DNA from: Aplectana chamaeleonis
Taxonomy: Eukaryota; Nematoda; Chromadorea; Rhabditida; Cosmocercidae
Direction of reading: 5' to 3'
DNA: 64,000 nt
Assembly: GCA_029168955.1 (NCBI GenBank)
Contig: JAPDOI010000174.1
Coordinates: 620,001-684,000, forward strand
Within the stretch, counting starts at the first letter, position 1. The number at the start of each line of letters is the position of its first letter. The notes beneath the pieces are model-generated. The model did not search any database and was not told the origin of the DNA. It saw only the letters and a program-made list of their open reading frames with translations. Below are positions 1-11,856 of the stretch, piece by piece. Position numbers and translations under genes: made by a program.

Positions 1-133
1 CGGCTCGAACGACTCACAAAGCTAGAACTTGCCACTGTCGATGTGTATAACAAGTCATAGGACCCTGTAGAGGTATGTTTGAGCAGATTTAACCTTTTTT
101 TGTCGTAGATCCGATCGATCGGTCTGACTTGTA

Positions 134-1730
134 CAGTGCGTTTCAAAATTATAAAGGCACCCCAAAAGTGGCGAATCCGCTCACAGGTCAAAGAATTTTG
201 AGCCGAGACCAATTCCATTCGATTCAGCATAGCCGAAAACCCTCAGTAGATTTTCTCTATGGAAACACATCTCCATACTTCTCAAGAAATATTCGAAAAC
301 ATAAGATCCGACCGTTTCAAAATTATAAAGGCACCCCCTGCGGTGCTCTTTTATCTCCCACAGTTTCGATCCTCCTGCACTCCACTTGAAAGGCAACACT
401 TTCGTGTATCTCTCTGACATTATGCCTCGTGGATACAAACATTCAAGTGAGGAATAAGCCCAAGTGAAAGCGTTGCATCAGGCTGGGCATTCGAATCGCT
501 TCATCGCTGCTCAGCTTGGCCGTTCTCCCAAGCTGCATTGATAGCTACGTCAAGAATCCGGTTTCCTACGGAAAGAATAAGAATGCCGGAAGACCACGAG
601 TGCTGTCTTATGAAGATGTCCGTCATATTCGGCGTTCCATGTCCAATTCTACGAAGTCAGTCAACCATGTCAAGTGCGAGCTGGCACTTACAGCGTCAAC
701 GACAACGGTAAGGAGGGCCGTAAATGACAGTGCTGTCAATGTTCGGCAGTCTATGACCAAGGCTCCAAAGCTGACTGATCTCCACAAATCCGGCCGACTC
801 CAGTTTGCTCGTGGGAATATGAAAACGGATCGGGAATCGGTAAGTTATGTGGCACCCCAAGGCGCTTTTCCATTTTTGGACAATTTAATTCAATCTACGT
901 TTTTCCAATAATCTTTTCTGACGGAAAGAAGTCTAACTTAGATGGCCCTAAAGGTTTTCATAGTTACTGGAGAGATATCAGAAAGGAGCCGCTTGTCTTC
1001 AGCAAGCGCAACTTTGGCGGTGAGTCACTAATGGTTTGGAGGGCATTCTGCAGCAGTGGCGTAATCCAACTAGCTTTTGTTCCATGTCGAATGGATTCCG
1101 AGGAATGCCAGAAGGTGCTCGCTGACCACCTCCTGCAGTTTCTGAGAGGACGTCGCCGTCAGAAGTAGGTTTTTTATGCAGGACAACGCCTCGGTTCACA
1201 GCAGCCGGTCAACTGTCGACTGGCTTAACAGCAGGAATATCGCTCTTCTGAAAAGGCCACCTTGTAGTCCTGACCTAAACCCGATTGAGAACATCTGGGG
1301 GATTATTGTTAGGCAGATATACTCTGATGGCATGCAGTATAACAACATCGGTGACCTCAAGAACGCCATTCTGAGGGCTTGGGACAATTTGGATCCATCT
1401 CTTCTGAAGAAGCTTACGGATAGTATGCCAAATCGCATTTTTGATGTTATTGCTAATCATGGTGGACCTATCCGTTATTAACCTGTTGTTGCTTTTTATT
1501 TTTGTAAATGAATTTTGCGTTTTCTGTAGTGCCTTTATAATTTTGAAACGGTCTTACTTCAAGTTGCCGAATATTTCTCGAAAAAGTGTGATGAAATGTT
1601 TTCGGAAATAAAGTTTCTTGATGTTTTCGACTATGCTGAATCTTATGGAATTGGTCCCAGCTCGAAAGTCCTTGATATGCGAGCGAAATTGCCATTTTCT
1701 GGGGTGCCTTTATAATTTTGAAACGCACTG
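134..1730 (+). mobile_element. Tc3-like Tc1/mariner DNA transposon, inactive
   Basis: A 1,597-bp element bounded by TA dinucleotides (132-133 and 1731-1732), the target duplicated by Tc1/mariner transposases. The ends begin CAGTGCGTTTCAAAATTATA and its reverse complement. The inverted repeats are long (about 200 bp) and carry the same ~25-bp motif twice, at the outer end (about 139-170) and the inner end (about 314-345), mirrored at 1529-1553 and 1701-1728. This is an IR/DR arrangement. The enclosed transposase resembles the Tc3 group but is broken, so the copy cannot be autonomous. Boundaries are seen directly; the Tc3 assignment rests on transposase motifs. Confidence 0.93.
422..1481 (+). 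pseudogene. Tc3-like transposase, DD34E type, broken
   Basis: The reading starts MPRGYKHSSEE at 422 and continues through an N-terminal paired-like helix-turn-helix region to a DDE domain. The three acidic catalytic positions are visible: FSDGKKSNLDGP (about 910-945), MQDNASVHSS (1176-1205) and SPDLNPIENIWG (about 1268-1303). Together they would cut and rejoin the element ends in the nucleus. Breaks: TAA at codon 12 (455-457), a frameshift near 525-540, and a TAG plus frameshift at 1166-1175. A GTAAGT donor at 840 suggests a short intron ending near 908, where the expected CAG reads CAA. Length fits a ~330-residue Tc3 transposase. Certainly a pseudogene. Confidence 0.9.
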
Positions 1731-1732
1731 TA

Positions 1733-2651
1733 TAGGAGCAGAGTAAGCCCCTAGAGCTCCATGCCGGCGCTCACCAGAGGCTCGTTTTAAGAAACAGAAA
1801 AGGTACCGAAGGTGAAATACATATGAGACCAACTTTTCTGTTTGACTTGTAGTCTTCCATTCACTTCATGCATAGGTAAGACGTCTTGCTGCAGAGAAAG
1901 AAGCCTGGCTTGAAACCTGTCACTGATCGCCTCGATTGATTCGCGAAGCTGCCTACTTTTCGCAGTGTTCGCTTTAAAGTTTCTGAGCCATTCCTCTTCC
2001 TAAAAAAACTACTTCGAGTGAAATTCTAATTTGCTGCAAGTCAAATTGAGTTTTTCAAACTATAGGAAAGTAAGAGTGTTTACAGTTACAGAAGATAGGC
2101 AGATTGACATTAATAAAGCGTCACCTGAATAAGTTTTTTGTGAATGGCATCGGGAACCTCGGAACTCATTTCAGTGTTCCTTGATAATCCCGGCCGAAGA
2201 CGATGAATCCTAAACATTTCTCTTCAAGCAAATGGGAAACACACACAGTTTTCTTCTCAGAACTCGAGCGGAGCATAGTAAGGGAGCTTTCAGTCTTGTT
2301 ATTCATGATCGAAATCGTGCTAAAGAAAGGTCTCATCACCATTTCGATAGCTTTTATCTTTTTCTGAGAGACCATGAAAATCCTCTCCTGATAAAATAAT
2401 AATGAGAACTCCAGTGAAACTACCCCAGCAGTCCGTAAAGGCTATAAAACCGCGAAATTCCCGTGGTTTCTACGCGCGATGGTGCGGCGCGGCGGATAGA
2501 GACAGTGAGAGAGAGCATGACAGGCGGAAGATGCAGAATCGCCCATGAGTTGTGAGATCTTTTTTCTTTCAGACATTTTACAGAGGATACATCTTCGTCC
2601 AACTAATATGACAACAATGCTCGCCGATGGCAAATCGGTTCGCTGAGAAAT
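1733..2651. other. Intergenic stretch, nothing recognised
   Basis: About 0.9 kb between the Tc3-like element and the CR1 relic. Only short open frames without recognisable motifs are present, and I see no clear inverted or tandem repeat. Confidence 0.5.
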
Positions 2652-4379
2652 AATCAATCAATGGCTTTATTGTGGCAATAAAGAAACATACATGATGTAT
2701 GTGAAGAGGTAGTAGCTTCACATGTACGGTAAAATAAAATAAAAGAAATGAATGAATTGAGGTAGTCCACCCATGCAAGTAAACAGGTAGGTAGACAAGT
2801 AGGAAAACACACGTAAAACGACTCGTAAAAGTGATAGCACTCTGAACGTAAAGCTCTAACAAAATGAACGGCCGTCTGTCCCATGTACTGACCTGAGATC
2901 AAACTTGGACAGGCGACATTTGAAAATCGAAAAATTTTTTGCTTCGACAATTTCTTGAGGCAGTTTGTTCCAAATTCGTATAACCCGGGAGGCAAAAGAA
3001 TGGAGTACACCGGATTTTGTAGTGAATGCACGTTTGAGCTGGAAACCGTGTTGGCGAGATCGAGCACAGTGGCGAGTAAACGCAAAAGTGCTCTCAAAAG
3101 GAATGTCACTAAAACCATTAACTACATTATAACATAAATGTAGATCAAATTCAGCTAACCTGTATCGTAAGGTTTCAATCCCTAACATTTTTAATCCAGT
3201 CGTATAATCAGGCACTTCTCGCCCACGAAATAATTTGATAAAAACGCGTTTTGAGTATCGTCTTTGCACGTTTTCAACGATTTCATCATCTTCAGCAGAA
3301 GATGGTGACCAAACCTGCGTGCAATATTTCAACAATGGCCGGCAGTAGACAATGAATGCTTTCCTATAACGCTCGAGGCAGGGGTGTTGCAGGGATCTGA
3401 GTATACAATTAGCCACACAAGAAGCTTTCTTAAAAATTTCTTTTTTCGAGATTTCTTTACAGTGGGATTCTCACCGGAGGTCGGTGCTAATGAGCGCACA
3501 CGGGTCCCTGATAGTCTCGCGCACCGGAAGCGCAACATTGTTCAGGCGTAAGATGCATTCGTGTTGGAAATTGATGTGCGACAAGTTCCATTTTTCCTCA
3601 GATAGCTGCAACTGCCATTGTTTGGACCAGTCGGCAAGCCGATTCAAGTCACCTTGAAGATCGTGAAAATCGATAGCAGGATTTCGAAGAGGGCGATATA
3701 TTTTGAGATCATCAGCGAAAAGCTTACATGTGCTTGACAATTTGTCCGAGATATCGTTCACATAGATAAGGAATAGTAATGGACCCAAAACGCTACCCTG
3801 TGGTACCCCGCTGGCGATTTGACAGGGATGAGAGCGAAAGTTGCCAATATTGACTTTAAAATCACGAGATGTCAGAAAGTATTTCAACCACTTCAAAATG
3901 TCTCCGCAAATGCCGTACTGTGCTTCTCTGGGTCAAATTCCGGTCCGCAATTGCGTCTGGACACGCTTTGCGGCCGCGCGCATTCGAGTCGGAAGAGTTT
4001 CTAGCGCCGCAGCCGCCGATCTGTTGACTCTAGGTGGGTTTTAGAAACTGGAAAGTAAATAAAATTGGAGAAAACTGTATAAAAAAGTCATATCGAGTCG
4101 GCCTTAGCGCTGGAAACTCGACTGACAAGCGGCGCGTGCTGCCGCAAAGCGTGTCGAGACGCAATTGCGGACCGGAATTTGGCCCAGATAAGCAGAGTAC
4201 CCCTCGAGTTTGAGAAGCAATTTAGAATGACTGACCGTGTCAAAAGCTTTGGCATAGTCTATGTACATTATATCTGTCTGGCAGTCTTCGTTCAAAGCTG
4301 AACACCAGTCGTGAAACGATGATACTAAGTGGGACAACGTTGATCTACCAGGCAGAAAACCATATTGTGCTGTACTGAG
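2652..4379 (-). pseudogene. CR1-like retrotransposon relic, 5'-truncated (family A)
   Basis: Minus-strand remains of a non-LTR reverse transcriptase, the same family as the larger copies at 8.7-12.5 and 16.9-20.8 kb. In order it shows a palm start with MYIDYAKAFDTV (about 4230-4270), SGVPQGSVLGPLLFL and LFADDLKIYRP (about 3690-3830), and the C-terminal thumb and connection region with VYCRPLLKYCTQVW (2856-3416). It begins abruptly at about 4379, inside the reverse transcriptase, so endonuclease and ORF1 are missing. A 278-bp MITE splits it at 3919-4196 and several frameshifts are present. The 3' end, near 2652-2700, shows the family's ATTG-type microsatellite tail. Confidence 0.88.
3919..4196. 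mobile_element. MITE, TGTGCTTMTCTGGG family, inserted in the CR1 relic
   Basis: A 278-bp foldback element with ~40-bp terminal inverted repeats beginning TGTGCTTCTCTGGGTCAAAT and ending in the imperfect complement (CCCAGATAAGCAGA). It is flanked by a 4-bp duplication GTAC (3915-3918 and 4197-4200). The flanks on both sides are CR1 reverse-transcriptase sequence, so the MITE inserted after the retrotransposon. Two further copies sit in the palindrome arms with their own 4-bp duplications (TTAC, GTAA). It has no coding capacity and its superfamily is unknown. Confidence 0.88.
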
Positions 4380-4914
4380 GCGTTGACGGGCAGCTCATCC
4401 CCATGACTCATCATTCAACGCATATCGCCGCATTCGGCGTTTCGTCTGGCGTCTCCGCAGCAACCCCCGTCTATCACGCGCGCGTCTAACGTCTTCTCGA
4501 CTGCCATTGTCTATCACCTACACTCTGGGTCTCCAGCATACAGGGTGCTCTCTCATCTGTCTTTGGCCATCGTAGACTGTCAACGGTTTTCCTCACCCAA
4601 CAACTTGGGAATCGCAATCTAATCGGTTTCTTTTTACCTCCAGAAATCGATGTAGCCTTAATTTCGAGGGAGTTTCACCAGAAGGGTCTGTATCAAACTA
4701 TGCGGTGATATTGAAAGTGTGGCGAAGCTGGATTTGGACTTAATATTTATTAGTGGCTTTGTGATGTTTCAAACACTCGGAGGAAACACTGACAGAGCAT
4801 TTGACAAACAATATAAGCATTAGAAAAAATCATTTGTACATTTGTAAATACGACTAAGTACGCAAAGAAGAATTTAGTCCCGAAATTGTTTAAAAAATCT
4901 TGGAAATACTGCTG
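4380..4914. other. Intergenic, nothing recognised
   Basis: About 535 bp between the CR1 relic breakpoint and the hairpin at 4915. I see no coding motif or repeat shared with the rest of the window. Confidence 0.4.
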
Positions 4915-5061
4915 TATCGTCCATCACTGGATGGGGGTCCGCCGCAAGGCTGCTTGGCGGGAAAAATTGCGCGCGGGAAAGCGAAGGGAGAGTGGCTATT
5001 GATCGCGCAATTTTTCCCGCCAAGCAGCGTCGCGGCGATCCCTCAGCCAGTGATGGAGGAT
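4915..5061. repeat. Foldback element next to the palindrome's left edge
   Basis: A ~147-bp imperfect inverted repeat. The left half contains GGCTGCTTGGCGGGAAAAAT, answered on the right by ATTTTTCCCGCCAAGCAGCG. The outer ends read TCCATCACTGG and CCAGTGATGGA. A similar CCAGTGATGG terminus is present in the foldback at 32363-32515. It ends 40 bp before the left palindrome arm begins and has no counterpart at the right edge. Confidence 0.75.
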
Positions 5062-5224
5062 ATCAATGTGCCAGGAGAGCAGATAAGCTATCTAAGTATT
5101 GCAGTTTGGGTCATTGATTCTTGTGACCACAGAAAGAGGACTGATCTAGTGGGGAGACGAATAGGTCTTTGTTCGAAATTCTTGCATGGGATATTACAGC
5201 GTAATATCAAGAAAAAGTGAACAA

Positions 5225-5728
5225 TTCTGTAAAAAAGGGGTCTCCCAAGCAGAAGTGGTTTGGTTAGCGTTACAAATGCTTCAACAAAAAGGGAACAATA
5301 GGAAAGCGGAATGAGGAGAGTCTACAAAAAATGAACAATATCCTCCAAGAACTCTTTTCTTTTTCGAAACTTCCAAACAGCGGAAACAAACCGTTGTGGT
5401 ATTTTACGAGGAAGAATTGACTGGTTCCCTAAAACAATTTAACATCATCTCCCCTTTTAATGATAGCTATTAGGTTCACATGCATATATGCATATTTTAT
5501 CGGCACTCACATAATCAAAGTCCTTTATGGAGCCAAAAGCGCTTCCTCATAGAGAACCACAACGGTTTGTTTCCGCTGTTTGGAAGTTTCGAAAAAGAAA
5601 AGAGTTCTTGGAGGATATTGTGCATTTTTGTAGACTCTCCTCATTCCGCTTTCCTATTGTTCCCTTTTGTTGAAGCATTTGTAACGCTAACCAAACCACT
5701 TCTGCTTGGGAGACCCCTTTTTACAGAA
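5225..5728. mobile_element. Long-TIR foldback element (left arm copy)
   Basis: A ~504-bp element whose ~170-bp ends are inverted repeats starting TTCTGTAAAAAAGGGGTCTC and ending TTTTTACAGAA. Both ends contain the same long stretch around TTCCAAACAGCGGAAACAAA. The central ~160 bp is unique and codes for nothing recognisable. I could not identify a target duplication. The mirrored copy is at 23754-24260. Confidence 0.85.
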
Positions 5729-5739
5729 TATGTATAGAT

Positions 5740-6560
5740 ATTGCACTTATATATAGATCTATCAACTCGATATGTGGAATTTTAACATATCAACGAGGCA
5801 GGTTTTCCGAAGCTAAAACGTTGCTTGACTGCGATCTACTTCTGTATTTCAGGGCTCTCTCAATACTCGACGCGGTGGTGCTGTGGACTACGTTGAAGGA
5901 TCGCGATGAAAAATGAGACTGATGTGGATTTTAAGGCTTCTTCGTCGGCATCGCTCCCTGCTGCTATCCTGAACAATTATTTGTTCACAAACTGCTTGAT
6001 TTTCACTCACGAATGTACTACCATTGCATTGTGTGAAACAACTGTCATAAAGTGCTATAAAATAAATAAATATTCGTGATATCTCTGTTTTGGTGGCGTA
6101 TGGAGGGATAAGAACTTTTATGAGAAAATCTGAGCAAGTTTGCAGCTCAATGTAAGTTTCGGAGCAAAAATAATAGGAACGAAAGAAAGGAAAGGGCGCT
6201 ACGAAAACAGTTTAAAAACGTCTGTCATGCTCCAATCAAAATGCCGCTGCAAACGCGGCGCGCTCGACGAAAATTTTTGTGGGTGTAGTTAACGCGCCCC
6301 AATGACAACATTTTCGGCGACGCCTCGGCAAATGGTCGACGGTTCCCGGGGGGGGGGGTTTCGGCCGCCGACCATTTGCCGAGGCGTCGTGCCTCAAAAC
6401 TATCTGAGGTAAAAATTTCCATGATGTCGTACAATGATTAGTGTTGGACGCAATCGACACAACAAAACACGCTATTTTACGGCATGAGAATCTCGTTCCC
6501 TGTCCGACGTTAGCGTTTGAGTGATCATAGGTCTTATGCCTTGCAAACCATACACTCTGC
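5740..6560 (+). pseudogene. 3' end of repeated multi-exon unit (left arm copy)
   Basis: Homologous to the 3' parts of minus-strand units A and C at 27.7-28.4 and 32.9-33.9 kb. Visible are the end of an exon (near 5796; donor GCAGGT here, GTAGGT in unit A), a TCTGTATTTCAG acceptor, and a last exon 5853-5908 reading RGGAVDYVEGSR then stop. An AATAAA follows at 6061, then a conserved downstream segment and the hairpin at 6318-6391. Upstream exons are absent, so this is a fragment. Product unknown; the paralogues suggest a small secreted protein. Confidence 0.55.
6318..6391. repeat. GACGCCTCGG hairpin (left arm)
   Basis: GACGCCTCGGCAAATGGTCG and its complement CGACCATTTGCCGAGGCGTC flank a short G-run loop. 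The same hairpin follows the repeated units at 27751-27832 and 32939-33012 and is mirrored near 23092-23165. The length of the G/C run differs between copies. Confidence 0.85.
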
Positions 6561-6662
6561 TCAAACCCATGAGATTTGATTAAAAACCACTTTGTTAGCA
6601 CATAATAGGCCCACCTTTCCCTCTAAGATAGAGTGGACCGATTCAGGCGAATGATTCTTTAC

Positions 6663-6939
6663 TGTGCTTATCTGGGTCAAATTCCGGTCCGCAAATGCGT
6701 CTCGACACGCTTTGCGGCCGCACCGCGCTCGAGTCAATCGAGTTTCCAGCTCCAAAGCCGACTCGATATGACTTTTTATACAGTTTTCTTCCATTTTGTT
6801 TAGTTTCCAGTTCGTAAAACCCATCTAGAGTCAACAGATCGGCAGCTGCGGCGCTGGAAACTCTTCCGACTCGAAATCGCGCGGCCGCAAAGCGTGTCGA
6901 GACGTAATTGCGGACCGGAATTTGACCCAGATAAGCACA
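6663..6939. mobile_element. MITE, TGTGCTTATCTGGG family (left arm)
   Basis: A 277-bp foldback with ends TGTGCTTATCTGGGTCAAAT and complement, flanked by TTAC at 6659-6662 and 6940-6943. Same family as 3919-4196. The right-arm counterpart (22542-22819) is flanked by GTAA, as expected for the reverse complement. Confidence 0.88.
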
Positions 6940-6982
6940 TTACATTCTAATGAGGCAGTCTACCTTATCAGCTTTACCTTAA

Positions 6983-7455
6983 AGGCACAGGTCAGGTGCG
7001 AAATCCGAGATTTCCACATACTTGTGATGCAGACCCACTCTATATAGCACCTGCCAAGTGGGAGCTCCCGATTCCTCCCATTAAGTGAAATATAGGAGGA
7101 AGCCACCCTGGGGCGCGCACATCAGGAAGCCACTTTGACACGCCCCTTTTTCGATCTTCCGAGCTCAACAGTGGTGAGATGAGAGATGGTTTTTGATTAA
7201 TAGCCCGTTCTTCCCTTCATTCTCAGCCTCTCTCTTCATTCTGGTCGGCTCGCATACATCGGTTGCAAACGATGACTGTTACAAGCCTCGGCAAACTCGT
7301 CCACCATGATTCCGTAGCTCAATTTTTGAGGGGCCATAACTCCGTTCGTAACGGGTCTTGAGCGATTCCAGAGGCATCATTGGAATCAGCGTGGGCCCGT
7401 TCTCAAGATGTGCAGAAAACCGAAAAGCCATTTATTTTGAGGTTGAGCTGTGCCT
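6983..7455. mobile_element. Putative MITE with TTAA-type target (left arm)
   Basis: Short inverted ends AGGCACAG and CTGTGCCT sit beside TTAA (6979-6982) and a near-match TCAA (7456-7459). The interior holds a segment (about 7320-7460) related to 37.76-37.89 kb. The right-arm counterpart is 22028-22498. The TTAA target recalls piggyBac-type elements, but the inverted repeats are short, so this is tentative. Confidence 0.5.
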
Positions 7456-7459
7456 TCAA

Positions 7460-7866
7460 AGGCAGTATTCACGATAAAAAAAACCGTATTATCCTCTACC
7501 GTTTTTGAGTAAGAAAGTTCACCAAAAATAGGAAAATGGAAAAAGTCCCCATAAAACCCTCGAATATCGATGAAAAAACTGTTTAAAAAGGAGAACCTCT
7601 TAGAGGGGAGCCTCTTGAAGATTTATTCTTTTTCCTTGCTGGTTTTGCGATATATCTACATTGGTTGCTCTCTATACGGTTCGCGAAATCGGGGGAGGGG
7701 GTGATCTGTGTGGTTCGCGAATTCTAGGGTTGTGGGACCATTGATCTTTCTTCTAATGCAGTCTGGTGATGGGATCGCGCTCTTCGTTCTCGAGCCTCTG
7801 GCTCTCAGAAGAAAGATGATTAATTAATTTTTCATCAAATTCTTTTCAATATCTTCTTTGGTCTTA
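7460..7866. other. Non-coding stretch in left arm
   Basis: About 400 bp with no coding motif recognised. It starts with TTCACGATAAAA, resembling the start of the TTAA element at 37756. Mirrored at about 21620-22023. Confidence 0.4.
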
Positions 7867-8148
7867 GGGCCCAAATAGAGTCGTCCCGCTTCTGCGAGGC
7901 GCTGCAGCATTCAATAGGCAGCGTTTATACTATACACCGCTCGGCGCGGCACAGCGCATTTCTGTAATGTTGATCTCGCGGCACGATCGATATCATAGGA
8001 TTGCACTTGGCTGCGCCGCTCGGCGGCGGAAGGCAAATAAAGCCTTTAAGCAACGCCATAGAGAGAATCGGCCGTGCGGCGCCGCATGGTCGATTCTCCT
8101 CTATTGCATGCTGCCGCGCCTCCAAGCGGTGGGACTCTAATCGGGCCC
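7867..8148. mobile_element. GGGCCC-TIR MITE with TTA target duplication (left arm)
   Basis: A 282-bp element beginning GGGCCCAAATAGAGTC and ending GACTCTAATCGGGCCC, flanked by TTA at 7864-7866 and 8149-8151. The 3-bp TWA target is typical of PIF/Harbinger elements. The inverted repeats continue imperfectly for about 50 bp. No transposase; non-autonomous. Confidence 0.82.
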
Positions 8149-8211
8149 TTAGGACTGGGGACTTTGTACAAACGAGGGACTAAAGCATCCGAAAAGGGCC
8201 GATTAGATTCC

Positions 8212-8280
8212 TTCTTCTTCTTCTTCTGCAGCCTCAAAGTGGTTTTTGTCATAGGTTGAGGAACTGGGCGGCCTTCACAG
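8212..8280 (-). mobile_element. Stub of retrotransposon family E (left arm)
   Basis: A 69-bp remnant of the family E 3' end, including its GAA-repeat tail, read on the minus strand. It is flanked by an 11-bp duplication GATTAGATTCC (8201-8211 and 8281-8291). It matches the 3' end at 54740-54806. This is the extreme of 5' truncation by target-primed reverse transcription. Confidence 0.82.
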
Positions 8281-8520
8281 GATTAGATTCCACCGCAGTG
8301 CGCGCGTATGCAGCGTCTCCCCCACACTCGCTGTTTCTACCCTCGCTCCTCAGAAACGCGCGAAGGAACAAACTAGATATAACTATTACTTCCGAAAGAG
8401 GATTAGTGTGCATACTTATGTGATGAATATGGTATGTTCTTTACGGTTGGGTATTTTCCAGATTGATTTTTCACCCTCGCAGCGTACATCCCGAGTTTCG
8501 TTGGTTACTAAATGTTGTGC

Positions 8521-8670
8521 TTGATTTGATTTGATTTATTACATGGTAAAACCGTGTCAAAGACAACAACAGAATAATAAAAGCACTAAAATCAGTCGAA
8601 CAACAATAAACAAATGGATCAACTGACTATTAGGCATACATCGGCACCATCAAGAAAAGAGATCTTATGT
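8521..8670 (-). mobile_element. 3' UTR of CR1-like family B (left arm), split by family A
   Basis: Minus-strand 3' UTR ending in an AAATC-repeat tail (8521-8545). It matches the uninterrupted family B end at 51033-51318. In the arm it is separated from the family B coding end (12531-13220) by the complete family A insertion. Confidence 0.82.
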
Positions 8671-8939
8671 CATTCAACGACTTTATTGTGGAAATAAAGA
8701 AACATACATATACACGTATGTGAATGAGATTCTTTGTTAAAGTAAAAAAAAGATGCATAACAATGGCAGAAGTGAGAAGGGGACAAAATATGATTTTTTT
8801 TTTGCAGAGGAAATTTTTCTTTCTACAATTCGAATGACATCTTGTCTCAAGATACTTGAGGCCACCGCTTCTGGGACAAAGAAAAGCACAACAAGCTGGA
8901 AAAACCCGTCACATTAGATTATTAGTAATACCCTTTTAA

Positions 8940-11719
8940 TCAGAGTGGACGCTCACTCGTTCCTTGTAATGACCTGAGATCGTACTTGGATAATCTACTT
9001 CGAAAGATAGAAAAGTTTCCGGATTCAGCGATTTCTGCAGGCAAATTGTTCCAAGTTCTGACAACCCTGAACGCAAAGGAATTCAATATGCTGCCTTTAG
9101 AGGTGAATTTCCGTTCAAGTTGGAATCCATGTTTGCGAGAACGGACATGGTGGCGAGTAAACACGAAAAGGCTGTCAAAGGAATGTCGCAAAAACCATGC
9201 ACGATCTTATAACACAGATGTAAATCAAATTCAGCTCTGCGATATCGTAGGGTATTTAACCCTAGCATATCCAATCGAGCTGCATAATCTGGAACTTCTC
9301 TGTTTGGGAATACTTTGGTGAACACACGTCTAGAGTATCGTTTTTGCACATTTTCAATGATCTCATCATCTTCCACTGTGGAAGGTGACCAAACCTGAGT
9401 ACAGTACTCCAGTAGGGGTCGGCAGTAAACGGTGAATGCTTTCTTGTAGTGAACAAGACAGGGATGTTTCAGGGATCTCAAAATACAGTTAGCCACCGAG
9501 GTAGCTCTTTGGAGATTTCTCTGCAATGGGAGTTCCAGCTAAGATTCGAACTAATGAGAACACCTAGGTCCCTGATAACCTCGTGCACAGGAAGCTTCAC
9601 ACCGTTTAAACGTAGGGGCATTCATGACGAAAGTTAATATGCAGCAAGCTGCATTTTTCTTCTGATAATTGTAGCTGCCACACTTTCGACCACTCGGCTA
9701 GTCGATCGAGGTCACATTGAAGCTCATAAAAGTCAACTGCAGGCTCATTAAGAGGCCGATAGATCTTGAGGTCGTCCGCATAGAGCTTACAAGAACTTGA
9801 TAGACTATCTGGAGCGTCGTTTATGTAGATAAGAAACAACAATGGACCCAGAATACTACCCTGAGGAACACCACTGGTGATCGGGTATGGACGAGAACAG
9901 AAATTGCCAGTTTTTACACAAAATGTCCGAGATATTAAAAAGACTTTAGCCAGTTCCAAATATCAGCGCAAATACCGTAACTTTTGAGTTTAATTAACAA
10001 TTTGTGATGACATACAGTGTCAAAAGCTTTGCATAATCTATATAAACTATATCAGTCTGGCAGTTTTCGTTAAGTGCCGAACACCAGTCATGAAACGAGG
10101 ATAACAACTGGGACAATGTTGACTTGCCAGGCAGGAAACCATACTGGGCAGGATTGAGGAGCTTATTTGATGTTAGGTGGGAAAGGATACAGTCTTTGAC
10201 AATAATCTCGAGGACTTTACACACCGAGGAGGTTAGACTAATAGGCCGATAGTTAGAGACCTGATTTGCTGGTGCCTTTTTAAGCAAAGGTGAGACAATT
10301 GCAGTTTTCCACGCAGTCGGTAGGGTTCCCACTGCTAGACTGTGTTTGAAGATGCACAAGAGGGGGTAACACAATCCAACGGAGGCTCTCTTTATAAAAC
10401 AAGAAGGTAAAGAATCTGGAGTAAGAGATTTTGTCGCTCAATTTCTTAATTGCTGACGCAATCAATTCGCAGTCAATGGTGATGGATCGCAAATTATGCG
10501 GGCATCGTTTGGGAAATGGAGGAGCAGTACCGTTATCCTGAACAAAAACCTTTGAAAAATAAATTGCGAAGGCCTCGCACTTTTGTTGATCATCAGCGAT
10601 GATTTCACCTGACTCGCTTTTCAATGCGGAAATACCCTTACGAGTCTTCACCCTGGTATTCATATACTTGAAGAAATTTTTACGGTTACCAGAACAAATA
10701 AGCCGTTTTTCACGGTTTTTCGCAAAGCGTTTGCATTCCCTTTCAAAGTCCTTTGCGCACTTATTGAAGGCCACCCGTCCACCCGGTTTAAAGCGATCTC
10801 GCCATAGGAAATGCTTCCTAGCAGCCAATTTTTGATTTTTGCAAATGCGGTGAGAAGCTTTTGGACTTATGGCCGCCTTTTTGAAGGGGACGCATTTTTC
10901 TACTACGAAGTGAACGTATGAGATAAAGGCTTCATACATTTCATTTATGCTCAGGCAGTCCGAAAAGCATATATCCCAGTCCATATCCAATAGATAAAGA
11001 TTGACATGGTCCCAATTTGCCCTACGGAAATCCAATTTTTCTGTTGTTTGGCTAACGTCGGATTCAAACTCAATTTTGAAGGTTATGCTACAGTGGTCAC
11101 TCGTGGAAAAGTTCGGTTGAAGTTCCCATTCAGAGATCAAAGTGAGGTCATTACACAGGAGCAAGTCGAGCACGTACTTCCCGTGCGTGGGATCGGAATT
11201 CAAACAAGACAAACCAGAATTGATGAGGAAATGTTCAAAGGAAGCAGTAAAACACATACCAGAGTCTTCAGGAGAAAATGGATAATTGAAATCACCAACA
11301 GCTACTGAAGGGCACTGCACAGTACACCAGTCTGCTATAGTCTCGAGCATCTCGGTGGAATCTTGGCTACTCGTTGCAGGCCTTCGGTAGGCTGCAATTA
11401 AACGAAAGCAGGAACCTAATTCCGAAACAACATCGAGAAACATAAGCTCACAATGGAAATTGAACGATCTATGCCCAAAATCTACAATTTTAATACACTT
11501 CTTCACAATAACCGCTACTCCACCACCGGCAGTACCCGATACACGATCACATCTATAGACTACATAGGAATGGGATGGCGCTATTAGAGCATCCGGGTCG
11601 CCCTCAGTAAGCCATGTCTCGCATATAACGACAACATCGGGAGATGAGAATTCGAGTAAAGCGTGTAAAGAGTCAAGTTTATTTCTGATCGAGCGAGCGT
11701 TGAAATAAATACAGTTCAA
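8940..11719 (-). pseudogene. CR1-like ORF2: AP endonuclease plus reverse transcriptase, frameshifted (left arm)
   Basis: Starts MNCIYFNARSIRNKLDSL. The N-terminal apurinic-like endonuclease shows VICETWL, AVGDFNYPF, VLDLLLCND and SDHCSITF. The reverse transcriptase shows YRPISLTSSVCKVLE, YGFLPGKSTLSQLL, SGVPQGSILGPLLFL and LYADDLKIY. The protein nicks target DNA and primes cDNA synthesis from the element RNA. The first 400 or so codons are open, but compared with the other arm it has a 2-nt loss near 10425 and single-base indels near 10033, 9944, 9616 and 9500, mostly in homopolymers. Expected length is about 928 residues. The homopolymer bias could be decay or sequencing error. Confidence 0.9.
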
Positions 11720-11856
11720 GGTCTTATTAGCTTTTGAGGGCGGTCCGGACTCCCCGTCATTTCACATGTCAAGCGAAGGAGAGTACCGGGAGGGGGTGAG
11801 CCGCCCGGGGAGGCGGAGAACACTGCGATGAAGCAGCGTTGACCTCCACCGACGGC

